A stretch of 64,000 bases of DNA, taken from positions 248,001 through 312,000 of the forward strand of contig NZ_CP071060.1 in NCBI RefSeq assembly GCF_017161445.1, given 5' to 3'. This stretch comes from Niveibacterium microcysteis. Its GTDB lineage: Bacteria; Pseudomonadota; Gammaproteobacteria; Burkholderiales; Rhodocyclaceae. The notes below the pieces were generated by a model. That model was not told where the DNA came from, ran no database searches, and worked only from the letters and a program-made list of their open reading frames with translations. This document shows positions 27,794 through 35,965 of the stretch, in pieces (the first letter of the stretch is position 1; each line of letters opens with the position of its first letter). Both the position numbers and the translations under genes were made by a program.

Positions 27794-29767
27794 ATGTTCA
27801 AGACACTTGTAAACGCCAGCATCGCATGTGCACTGCTGATTTCCTCGGTATTCCCATCCGTGTTTGCCGCGCCGATCCCGGTTGAAACGCTGTTCCGGCA
27901 TGCGCAGAACCGCGACATGAAGCTCTCGCCAGACGGTCGTTTCGTTGCAGGCCTGGCAACGGTGGGTGGTCGAATCAACCTCGTCGTGGTCGATCTCGAC
28001 AACACCAAGGCATTCCCAGTCACCGGCTTCAAGGATATGGACGTTGGCCGTTTCGCTTGGGTTAACGACAACCGCCTCGTACTCTCCGCGACGGATGACC
28101 GCTCGGGTTCCAGTAGCTCCGACCAGTTCTTTGCCGGCAGCGGTGGTATCTATGCGGTTGACCGCGACGGAAGCAACTGGCGCGAGGTGATTCCGTCGCC
28201 CAAGAAGCAGGTTGGCGACGGTGCGTGGCACCCCACGTACGCCTACCTGCGCCGGGCGATGGAGGACGGCAGTGATGATGTAATCGTCCAGACCGCCAAG
28301 TACGGCACCAAGGCGCTCGTACTGGAGCGGGTCAACACGCGCAATGCAAAACGGCAGACATTGACCTACAACATGCCTGGTCAGGTCATCGACGCCGTGG
28401 TCGATGCAAAAGGTGTCGTGCGTTCAGTAGTGACGGTCAACAAAAGCGAGACCCGCGGCACGTTGTGGCTGCGTGACAGCGCTGACGCGCCATGGGTGAA
28501 GCTCGAAGAATTCGGCATGCTTGAGCACGATCAGGTCTGGCCGGCGGCCTTCGATGCATCGGGCAAAGAGCTTTATGTGTTGAGCGCGCGGGGGCGGGAC
28601 ACCACGGCCTTGTTCGCGTACGACATTGCAAACCGGAAGCTTGGCGAGCAATTGGTCGCCCACCCGGTGGCCGACCTGGCGGATTCCGGTCTGATCTTCG
28701 CCCGCAAGTCGCGCGAGCTTCAGGGCGTCACCGTCTTTGGCGACGCCGAGCCTGAGACGGCATGGTTCGACGAGGCGTGGGCGACGGTGCAGGCACGCGT
28801 TGACGCAACGCTCAAAGGGCGTGTCAACATGGTGCGCGGCAATGCTTCCGGGCGCGTCCTTGTCTACTCCTATTCGGATACCGCGCCCGGTGAGTACTTC
28901 CTTTACGACGTCAAGGCGGGCCATATCGAACCGCTGCTGAAGACGCGACCGGATCTTGACGGCGCCGAGTTTTCTGCGACGCGAGCACTTCGCTACCCCG
29001 CGCGCGACGGACTTGCGATTCCGGCCTACCTCACGCTGCCAAAAGGCACGGCGCCGAAGCGCCTTCCGCTTGTCGTGCTGGTGCATGGTGGCCCCTGGTC
29101 CCGCGACCGCTGGGGTTTCAATGCCGAGGTTCAGTTCCTGGCCAGCCGGGGCTACGCGGTGCTGCAACCGCAGTTCCGCGGGTCGATGGGCTTCGGCAGC
29201 CACCTGTTTTCGGCGGGCTTCAAGCAGTGGGGCCTGAAGATGCAGGACGATCTGAACGACGGGGTCAGCATGCTGGCGAAGCAGGGCACGATCGACCCTT
29301 CGCGTGTCTGCATCATGGGCGCGAGCTACGGTGGCTTTGCAACGATGTCGGCGCTGGCGCGCGACGCGGACAAGTATCGCTGCGGCATCAACATGGTCGG
29401 TGTGACCGATCCGGCGCTGTTCTTCTCGATCAGTTGGTCTGACCATGCTGACAGCGCCTGGATCGAAAATGACGCAAAGATCATGATCGGCGATCCGGAC
29501 GCGGATGCCGAGATGTTCAACCGGGTGTCACCGTTGAAGAACGCCAAATCGATCCGTGCGCCGGTGCTGATGGCCTACGGCGCCGAGGACTCCCGCGTGC
29601 CGCTCCCGCATGGCGAGAAGATGCGCGATGCGTTGCAGGCAAACGGAACCCCCGTCGAATGGCACGTCTTCGCCGGCGAAGGGCACGGCTTCCACATCGA
29701 AGAGAACCGCTTCCAGCTCTACCACGCAATCGAGCGTTTCCTGGCCAAGTACAACCCGGCCGATTGA
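27794..29767 (+). CDS. S9 family prolyl oligopeptidase, exported
   Basis: A 657-residue serine peptidase with a signal peptide (IACALLISSVFPSVFAAP). An N-terminal beta-propeller (about 30-400) precedes the alpha/beta hydrolase domain with VHGGPWSRDRWGF, the nucleophile Ser in GASYGGFAT, Asp in GAEDSRVP and His in GEGHGF. This is the S9C/acylaminoacyl-peptidase type. The ATG at 27794 is chosen because it opens the signal peptide. The 289 bases upstream (27505-27793) hold no gene that I can support. Confidence 0.9.
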   Translation: MFKTLVNASIACALLISSVFPSVFAAPIPVETLFRHAQNRDMKLSPDGRFVAGLATVGGRINLVVVDLDNTKAFPVTGFKDMDVGRFAWVNDNRLVLSATDDRSGSSSSDQFFAGSGGIYAVDRDGSNWREVIPSPKKQVGDGAWHPTYAYLRRAMEDGSDDVIVQTAKYGTKALVLERVNTRNAKRQTLTYNMPGQVIDAVVDAKGVVRSVVTVNKSETRGTLWLRDSADAPWVKLEEFGMLEHDQVWPAAFDASGKELYVLSARGRDTTALFAYDIANRKLGEQLVAHPVADLADSGLIFARKSRELQGVTVFGDAEPETAWFDEAWATVQARVDATLKGRVNMVRGNASGRVLVYSYSDTAPGEYFLYDVKAGHIEPLLKTRPDLDGAEFSATRALRYPARDGLAIPAYLTLPKGTAPKRLPLVVLVHGGPWSRDRWGFNAEVQFLASRGYAVLQPQFRGSMGFGSHLFSAGFKQWGLKMQDDLNDGVSMLAKQGTIDPSRVCIMGASYGGFATMSALARDADKYRCGINMVGVTDPALFFSISWSDHADSAWIENDAKIMIGDPDADAEMFNRVSPLKNAKSIRAPVLMAYGAEDSRVPLPHGEKMRDALQANGTPVEWHVFAGEGHGFHIEENRFQLYHAIERFLAKYNPAD

Positions 29768-29801
29768 TCGTGGCGATCGAGGTGGCGCTTGCCGCGCCGC
29801 C

Positions 29802-30242
29802 TCAGTCGAACTTGAACTTCACTTGCCCGCCGATGTAGCCCGAGTATTCGCGGATCGATGGGGCGCCGACGAGGTTGAAGCCGAAGCGGCCCCACTGGAA
29901 GCTCGCCATCGGCAGCGCGACGACTGGCGTCCAGTAGCCGCTGGCGAGGCCGACGAACACGCCGAGCTTCACATGCTCCCACTTCACCAGCTCGGGTTCC
30001 CAGCGGGCGCCGGCGTAGAACGTGTCCTTGTCGTAGCTGTTGCGGTAGTAGCCGGCCATCCATGACAGCGGATACTCCTCGGAGGGGCGTTCCCAACCGG
30101 CGCCGGGGTTGTCGGCGCGGTATTCGTCGCGACGCTCGAAGTGGTAGGAATAGCCCGAGATTACGAGCCAGTCCTCGGCCGCGGCGGGCAGGGGCAGGCT
30201 GAGCAGGGCTGCGGCGACCAAAAGCGTGCGGGTGTACGACAT
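29802..30242 (-). CDS. Small exported beta-barrel-like protein
   Basis: A 146-residue protein with a signal peptide (TLLVAAALLSLPLPAAAE) and a mature part rich in aromatic residues and alternating strands (SGYSYHFERRDEY, FYAGARWEPELV, FGFNLVGAPS), ending in K-F-K-F-D with a C-terminal aromatic pattern common in outer-membrane barrels. I do not recognise a family. It converges on the S9 peptidase gene (34-base gap) and diverges from the questin-oxidase-like gene. Confidence 0.65.
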   Translation of the reverse strand: MSYTRTLLVAAALLSLPLPAAAEDWLVISGYSYHFERRDEYRADNPGAGWERPSEEYPLSWMAGYYRNSYDKDTFYAGARWEPELVKWEHVKLGVFVGLASGYWTPVVALPMASFQWGRFGFNLVGAPSIREYSGYIGGQVKFKFD

Positions 30243-30332
30243 GAATGCAGGTGCGTGCGAGATCGGGAACGCGGAGCGTACCACCGCCGCGGGTGTCACA
30301 ATCGCGGGTCGTCCTGCCCCGATGAACTGATC

Positions 30333-31319
30333 ATGCCGAACGATGCGCTTCTCCTCCGTCTCAACGCCTTGCGTGGTGATGATCCGTCGCTGACCAATGG
30401 CAACAGCAATCACCTGCCGATGGTGCTGGCGGCGCTGCATGCGCTGGGTGCCGCGCCAGCGCGCCTGGATGCCTATGCCGAAGCGCAGCGCGGCCTGATC
30501 AGGCCCTTGGCGGTGCAGACTCCAGCTGGCGGCTTTGCGGCCAGTTGGGCTGACTTCGAGGCGCAGATCGCTGCGGACGGCCGCGATGCAGTGCTGCGTC
30601 GCGAGTTGCCACACTTGCTCGAGGGTCTGGTTACCGCGGCGTTTCACGGTTTGATCCGGCTCGCCTACGGTGTGCGGTTCGGCGTGGATGTCGAGACGGC
30701 CGCCGGGCTTGCGGTGCTGAGCGCCTTCCGCCGGGAGACTCCGCTTCCGACCGCTGCCGGCAGCACCGGCGCGGCGGAGGGCTTGCGCAGTCTGTCGCAA
30801 GGCACGGCCCTCGCGAACGTGGTGTTCGAGCGCCCGATGATCATGGGGCGCTTGGCGGAAGTGCTGGCGCATCCCGCGTTTCTGGCCGCGGTGCCGCCCT
30901 TGCGGATCGAGAAGGGTGCGGCGCGCGCCTGGCACTCGCTCGCAGTCACCGCCGCCCGCCTCTACCGTGCCACCGGTGACTTCACCGCGTTGCACCTGGT
31001 CACCGGTCTGCATGCGTTGCGCGTGCTGTGGCCGTGGATGGCCGCGCCGGAGCCGGTGCTTCAGCGCTACTGGTTGGCCTTCTGCGCGGCCTATGTTGCG
31101 ATTGGCCGACCGTGGCCGATGAGCTTGCGGCCGCTGCCGGATCCATTGCCGCCCTGGGCGGCGCTGCGCGCCGCGGCGATCGCCAGCAGCGACGATCATG
31201 TGATCAAACTGGTCGATAGCTGTGACGCGCTCGCACGCGATTTCGACCCGGATACCTCGGAGCTGCCGGGCTTGCTGCATGCTTGCGCGGCGCAGGTTGT
31301 GACGGCCGATACACACTGA
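30333..31319 (+). CDS. Questin-oxidase-like (DUF4243) protein
   Basis: A 328-residue soluble protein of the DUF4243/AflY family. The signature NGNSNHLPMVLAALHALGA is followed by LIRPL, the region FHGLIRLAYGVRFG, and a late LH-x-V-T-G-LHALR block with a conserved W. Fungal AflY and questin oxidase perform Baeyer-Villiger-type steps in polyketide pathways; bacterial members are uncharacterised and no polyketide genes lie here. The start at 30333 follows a 90-base divergent gap. Confidence 0.8.
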   Translation: MPNDALLLRLNALRGDDPSLTNGNSNHLPMVLAALHALGAAPARLDAYAEAQRGLIRPLAVQTPAGGFAASWADFEAQIAADGRDAVLRRELPHLLEGLVTAAFHGLIRLAYGVRFGVDVETAAGLAVLSAFRRETPLPTAAGSTGAAEGLRSLSQGTALANVVFERPMIMGRLAEVLAHPAFLAAVPPLRIEKGAARAWHSLAVTAARLYRATGDFTALHLVTGLHALRVLWPWMAAPEPVLQRYWLAFCAAYVAIGRPWPMSLRPLPDPLPPWAALRAAAIASSDDHVIKLVDSCDALARDFDPDTSELPGLLHACAAQVVTADTH

Positions 31320-31410
31320 CAAAGTGTACCCGGTGGGCGGTGATAGCCTGCCGGGCTGCACGGGCCTTTGGCCCCTGCTCCTAATCGATCTGTCGCGGGA
31401 GCCTGTTCCG

Positions 31411-33498
31411 ATGTTCGTTCGCTTTACCCTGGCGGCGGCCTGTCTGGCCGCCGTTTCCGCATCTTGCGCTGTGTTCGCGGGTGACGAAGACCCGTATCAA
31501 TGGCTGGAGGCGGTTGATACCCCTGCCTCACTGGACTGGGTGCGTGCCCGCAACGCCGAGACCCTGCCCAAGCTCGAGCAGGCACCGGGATATGAGGCCT
31601 TGCATGCGCGCCTGCTGAACATCTACAACTCGCCGCAACGGCTGGTGCCGGTGACCTTGATTGGATCGCGCGCCTACAACTTCTGGCAAGACGCCGAGCA
31701 CCCGCGCGGCATCTGGCGCAGCACCCCGTTGGCCGACTACCGCACGGGCACACCACGCTGGCGCACGGTGCTCGACGTTGATGCGCTGGGCCACGCGGAG
31801 GGGCAGTCGTGGGTGTGGAAAGGTGTTGAATGCCTTGGGCCGAGCGGCGAGCGTTGCCTGGTAAAGCTCTCTCGCGGCGGTGGTGATGCGGTGGAAATCC
31901 GCGAGTTCGACACGCGTACCGGCGATTTCGTCGCCGGGGGGTTCCGCATCGCTCATGCGAAGACCGAAATCACCTGGGTAGATCGCGACACGCTGATCGT
32001 GGGTACCGATTTCGGGCCCGGCAGCCTCACCGATTCCGGCTATGCGCGCATCCTCAAGCGTTGGAGGCGTGGCACGCCGATCGAACAGGCGCAGACGATC
32101 TTCGAGGCGGGCAAAGAGGACATGATGGTTTCCGCCGTTCTCGACCAGACGCAGGCTGCGCCGCGCAACTTCATCGTCCGCCGGCCGAGCTTCTTCACCG
32201 AGGAGATTTACGCCATCGGGCAGCAAGCCAAAGCGGTGAAACTCGACAAGCCGGACAGCGCCAAGGCGCTGGTGTGGCGCGACCGCTTGATACTTGAGTT
32301 GCGCGACGACTGGACGCGCAACGGACACAGTTTTGCAAAGGGTTCGCTGCTCGCGCTGCCGCTCGACAGTGCCCGTGCGCGCACCGCGGTACCTGAGGTC
32401 TTGTTCGCCCCGAGCGCAACGGTGGCGATGGAGGAATGGCACGCCGTGAAGGACGGCTTCGTGCTCAATCTGCTCGACCGGGTGCGTGGGCGGGTGATGG
32501 AGGTGCGCCCGGGTCGCAAGGGATGGTCGCAGCGCGTGGTGCCGGTACCCGAGTTGGGCGCGAGCAAGACGATGCCGCTTGATGCCGAACGCTCGAACGA
32601 CTACCTGCTGACCACCTCGGACTACCTCACACCCTCAACACTCAGCTATCTGCACTTTGGCAAACCCGGCGCGCAGGTGCTGCAGCGCTTGCCAGCCTTC
32701 TTCGACGCGTCGCGGCTGGAGGCGGCACAGTACGAAGCCACGTCACGTGACGGCACCCGGGTGCCCTATTTCATCGTCATGCCGAAGGGCGTGCCGCGCG
32801 ACGGATCACTGCCCACGGTGCTGTACGGCTACGGCGGTTTTGAAGTCGCCCTGACGCCCGCGTACAACGGTGGCGTTGGGGCAGGCTGGCTCGAAAAAGG
32901 CGGCGCCTACGTGGTGGCGAACATCCGCGGCGGGGGTGAATTCGGCCCGCGCTGGCACGCGGCAGCCTTGAAGGAGAAGCGCCAGAACGCCTACGACGAT
33001 TTCATCGCGGTCGCAGAGAACCTGATCCAGCGCGGCATCACCTCGCCGAAGCGGCTCGCGATCATGGGTGGCAGCAACGGCGGGCTGTTGGTGGGGGCGA
33101 CCGAAGTGCAGCGACCAGACCTGTTTGCCGCAGTGGTGTGTCAGGTGCCGTTGCTGGACATGAAGCGCTATCACCTGTTGCTGGCGGGCGCGTCGTGGAT
33201 GGGCGAATACGGGAATCCTGACATCGCCGAGGAGTGGGCCTACATCTCGAAGTACTCGCCGTATCAGAACCTGAAGGCGGGCGTGACATATCCGCGCACC
33301 CTGTTTGTCACGTCCACGCGCGACGATCGGGTACACCCCGGCCATGCGCGGAAGATGGCGGCGCGCATGCGCGAGTTCGGCCAGGACGTTTGGTACTTCG
33401 AGAACATGGAGGGCGGGCACGCCGGGGCCGCCGACAACACGCAGCGGGCGAGGATGTGGGCCCTGACCTGGACCTTCCTCGACCAGACGCTGCGCTGA
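31411..33498 (+). CDS. S9A prolyl oligopeptidase, exported
   Basis: A 695-residue serine peptidase with a signal peptide (LAAACLAAVSASCAVFA). It opens with DPYQWLEAVDTPASLDWVRARN, the prolyl-oligopeptidase N-terminus, has a seven-bladed propeller in the middle, and an alpha/beta hydrolase domain with YGYGGFEVAL, NIRGGGEFG, nucleophile Ser in GGSNGG, Asp in RDDRVHPGHA and His in GGHAGA. Periplasmic S9A enzymes cleave short proline-containing peptides. Presumed periplasmic. A bidirectional terminator follows. Confidence 0.92.
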   Translation: MFVRFTLAAACLAAVSASCAVFAGDEDPYQWLEAVDTPASLDWVRARNAETLPKLEQAPGYEALHARLLNIYNSPQRLVPVTLIGSRAYNFWQDAEHPRGIWRSTPLADYRTGTPRWRTVLDVDALGHAEGQSWVWKGVECLGPSGERCLVKLSRGGGDAVEIREFDTRTGDFVAGGFRIAHAKTEITWVDRDTLIVGTDFGPGSLTDSGYARILKRWRRGTPIEQAQTIFEAGKEDMMVSAVLDQTQAAPRNFIVRRPSFFTEEIYAIGQQAKAVKLDKPDSAKALVWRDRLILELRDDWTRNGHSFAKGSLLALPLDSARARTAVPEVLFAPSATVAMEEWHAVKDGFVLNLLDRVRGRVMEVRPGRKGWSQRVVPVPELGASKTMPLDAERSNDYLLTTSDYLTPSTLSYLHFGKPGAQVLQRLPAFFDASRLEAAQYEATSRDGTRVPYFIVMPKGVPRDGSLPTVLYGYGGFEVALTPAYNGGVGAGWLEKGGAYVVANIRGGGEFGPRWHAAALKEKRQNAYDDFIAVAENLIQRGITSPKRLAIMGGSNGGLLVGATEVQRPDLFAAVVCQVPLLDMKRYHLLLAGASWMGEYGNPDIAEEWAYISKYSPYQNLKAGVTYPRTLFVTSTRDDRVHPGHARKMAARMREFGQDVWYFENMEGGHAGAADNTQRARMWALTWTFLDQTLR

Positions 33499-33523
33499 AA
33501 AGCCCTGCGCTCGCCTAGCCAAT

Positions 33524-33565
33524 GAAAACGGGCCGGTGCTTCAAGCGACCGGCCCGTTTCTGTTT
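33524..33565. terminator. Bidirectional terminator between the S9A peptidase and DUF2950 genes
   Basis: A long stem AAACGGGCCGGT / ACCGGCCCGTTT with interior GC/CG extension has T-rich tails on both strands (TTTCTGTTTT on plus; the A run at 33525-33528 gives T on minus). It lies between two convergent genes. Confidence 0.85.
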
Positions 33566-33576
33566 TGCGTGGCTGA

Positions 33577-34512
33577 TCAGCGTTTGGCGACCGGCGTCCA
33601 TCCCTTGTCGGGGTTGAACAGCGTCGTCTTGGCCGCGATCGCCGCGGTGTTTGCCCCGAGATCCTTCTCAAGAATCACGCCGTTCTGGTTCACGATGAAC
33701 GACTTCACCCCACTCAAGCCGTACTTGGCGGGATAGGCGAGCACCGCAAAACCGCCGACCAGGCCATTCACGGTGTAGGTCTGCGCGCCACCCACGGCAT
33801 CCGGACCTTGCCCGGTCAGCATCTTGAACAGGTAACCGTGGAAGGGCGCGCCGCGCGCGTGTTTGCCGTAGCCCTCGGCCTGCGCATCGGCGACGAGCGG
33901 CCCCAGCGGGCTCGGCGCCTCACCCTCGGCGGTCTGCCAGTAGAGGCCGTCACGCTTGCCCTCGCTGCTGGTAAAGCGTGCCGCGTACTCCGGCGAGCCG
34001 TTTCCGTTGCGATCCATCAGCGCGTACTCACGCTGGGCAGCGACGACCTCCTTGAGCACCTCGATGGTCGAGAGCTCGTTCATGCCGACGCGGCGGTTGA
34101 TCAGTTCTTCCTTGCCCTGTTCGGCGTCGAAACGCCAGCCGCCCGCCACGCGCATGATCGGAAACGAGAAGGGGTAGCGGCCGGGCCCAACGATCAGCAC
34201 CGCGCGGCCGTCGGCTACTTCGACCACGGTGTGCTGTGCGTCGTAGGCCTCGACAAAGCTCTGCCACACCTTGATGTCGGTCGGCCTGTCGCCGGTGAAT
34301 ACCCAGTCGCGTGCCTTGCCGCCCAAGACGGCGAGTACCGCTTTGCCATCGGCGGCCTTGAGGCTGTCGACCAGTGCGGCGGCTGCTTCTTCAGGTTGTG
34401 GGAAGACGCGTGGCGCGCCGCCGGCAGCGAAAGCGGGCAGGGCGATCAGTGCGCCGGCGAAGGTGATTCCACGCAGGGTGCGCGCGAGGCGCGAAGAGTG
34501 CGAATTGGTCAT
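33577..34512 (-). CDS. DUF2950 exported protein
   Basis: A 311-residue secreted protein with a signal peptide (LRGITFAGALIALPAFAAG). The mature part matches DUF2950: F-P-Q-P-E-E-A..AL, VFTGDRPTD, REYALMDRNGNGSPEYA, KHARGAPFHGYLFKMLTGQG and GGFAVLAYPAKYG. Function is unknown. It lies immediately after the DUF3300 gene in the same direction, a pairing seen in other proteobacteria and Acidobacteria. ATG at 34512 is chosen for the signal peptide; a TTG at 34548 overlapping the DUF3300 stop is possible. Confidence 0.88.
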   Translation of the reverse strand: MTNSHSSRLARTLRGITFAGALIALPAFAAGGAPRVFPQPEEAAAALVDSLKAADGKAVLAVLGGKARDWVFTGDRPTDIKVWQSFVEAYDAQHTVVEVADGRAVLIVGPGRYPFSFPIMRVAGGWRFDAEQGKEELINRRVGMNELSTIEVLKEVVAAQREYALMDRNGNGSPEYAARFTSSEGKRDGLYWQTAEGEAPSPLGPLVADAQAEGYGKHARGAPFHGYLFKMLTGQGPDAVGGAQTYTVNGLVGGFAVLAYPAKYGLSGVKSFIVNQNGVILEKDLGANTAAIAAKTTLFNPDKGWTPVAKR

Positions 34513-34544
34513 CGGTTCATCATCCGTTCTGCGTTGCGCATCAC

Positions 34545-35846
34545 TCAACGGCGGCGTCCGCCGCCACCACCGGCCCGTGCGCCGCCGCTCGCACGCGCGC
34601 CACCGCTGCTGCTCATGCCGGCACGGCTGGAGCTGCCGCGGCTGCTGTAGTCGTTGGCTCGCGCACCGGAGTTCACGCCACCGAAAGCGGAGCTGGAGCT
34701 GCGATCGCTCGTCGACGCGCGCGGTTGCGCACTCCCGCGGTCGCCAGCGGCGCTGCGATCCATGCTTCCCGCGCGATTGTCGGCTGCGCCACTGCCGGCT
34801 CGGTTGCTCGCGCTGGCGCGATCGCTGGTGCCGGCGCTGGGGCGACTGCCCGCCGCATTGCGATCGAAACCCTGCTGGCCGAGGTCTTGCCGGCCGGTTT
34901 CTGCGCGGCCGCGGAACTCATCGCGGGCTTTGTTGTTTTGGACCTGTGCGCCGCCGAACTTGCTTTGCGCACCCTGACTTTGGTAGGGCACGCCACGACG
35001 TTGCTCGGGGTTGTGTTCCCACTTGCCGTTCTTGACGTTGTTGACCGTGTTCTTGTCGAAGTGATTGACCTGGTTGTAGCGGTCGATATCGATGTTGATG
35101 TCGTTGCCGCCCCAGTTGCAGTTACCCCACAAGGCGCCACCGACGACCACACCGGCCGTGAAGGTGAAGAAGGCTGCGCCGGGCACGTAGCCGGGCGGGT
35201 AGTAGTAGTAGGGCGGCGGCGCCGGGTACCACCAGGTGCCGTAAACGACCGCCGGGTTGTAAGTCGGCACGTACACCACCTGCGGATCAGCCTGCTCGAT
35301 CTTGATCACGGTCGTGCCGCCTTCATTGGCGGTGCTGACTTTCTGCTCCTTGGTGTCGGCGAGCGAGCCGGCCTGCTTGGCCTTGGTACGCAGTTTCTGC
35401 ACCGTTTCCATCACGGCCTTCTGCTGGCCGAGGAAGGCGTCGCCCAGCTTCTGCGTCCAGTCGATCTTCTCGCTCATCATGTCGAGCACCGACGGGAAGG
35501 TCGCCAGCGACTTCACGCTGGGGTCCCAGGTCTGTTTCGCGAGTTCGTCTTCGAGCGCCTTGCCGTCGACCTTCGGATTGGCCTTGCGCCAGCGCGCGGC
35601 TTCTACGATGTCGAGCGGGTAAGTGGAGCCCATCAGGATCTGCGCGAGCAGCGCATCCGGGTGCAGCGCGATCGGCGCCAGCAACTCATCGAGTTCCTGC
35701 TGCGAGAAGACCTTGCCGGACGATTGTTTGGCGGGCGCGCTCGCCGCAGCGGTTTCGGCAAACGCCGGAACAAGCGGGGCGCTGACCGTCAATGCGACAG
35801 CGCCGGACATGAGCAGCGAAAGGATTCGGGACGGCCGGGACGGCAT
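34545..35846 (-). CDS. DUF3300 exported protein with low-complexity tail
   Basis: A 433-residue secreted protein. AGGAG precedes the ATG at 35846 and a signal peptide follows. The folded part (about 40-260) has the DUF3300 signatures: FSQQELDELLAPIALHPDALLAQILMGSTYP, TWDPSVKSLATFPSVLDMMSE, and QVVYVPTYNPAVVYGTWWYP followed by a Tyr/Pro-rich stretch. The last 170 or so residues are Arg/Ser/Ala/Gly-rich with no aromatic core and read as disordered. Function unknown; an envelope role is inferred. The DUF2950 gene follows directly. Confidence 0.88.
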   Translation of the reverse strand: MPSRPSRILSLLMSGAVALTVSAPLVPAFAETAAASAPAKQSSGKVFSQQELDELLAPIALHPDALLAQILMGSTYPLDIVEAARWRKANPKVDGKALEDELAKQTWDPSVKSLATFPSVLDMMSEKIDWTQKLGDAFLGQQKAVMETVQKLRTKAKQAGSLADTKEQKVSTANEGGTTVIKIEQADPQVVYVPTYNPAVVYGTWWYPAPPPYYYYPPGYVPGAAFFTFTAGVVVGGALWGNCNWGGNDINIDIDRYNQVNHFDKNTVNNVKNGKWEHNPEQRRGVPYQSQGAQSKFGGAQVQNNKARDEFRGRAETGRQDLGQQGFDRNAAGSRPSAGTSDRASASNRAGSGAADNRAGSMDRSAAGDRGSAQPRASTSDRSSSSAFGGVNSGARANDYSSRGSSSRAGMSSSGGARASGGARAGGGGGRRR

Positions 35847-35917
35847 GCGTTTTCTCCTGGATGCGCGGCAGACGGGCAGTGTAGAACGCGGATCGCCGCG
35901 CAGGAAAGCCCGGGCGC

Positions 35918-35950
35918 AAAAAGAAGAAGGGGCCGAAGCCCCTTCTTGCG
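35918..35950 (-). terminator. Terminator of the MBL-phaC operon
   Basis: On the minus strand, AAGAAGGGGC - TTCG - GCCCCTTCTT is followed by CTTTTTG, a stable stem with a tetraloop and T tract, 16 bases after the phaC stop. It separates phaC from the DUF3300 gene. Confidence 0.9.
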
Positions 35951-35965
35951 CGGATTTGATGGCGC

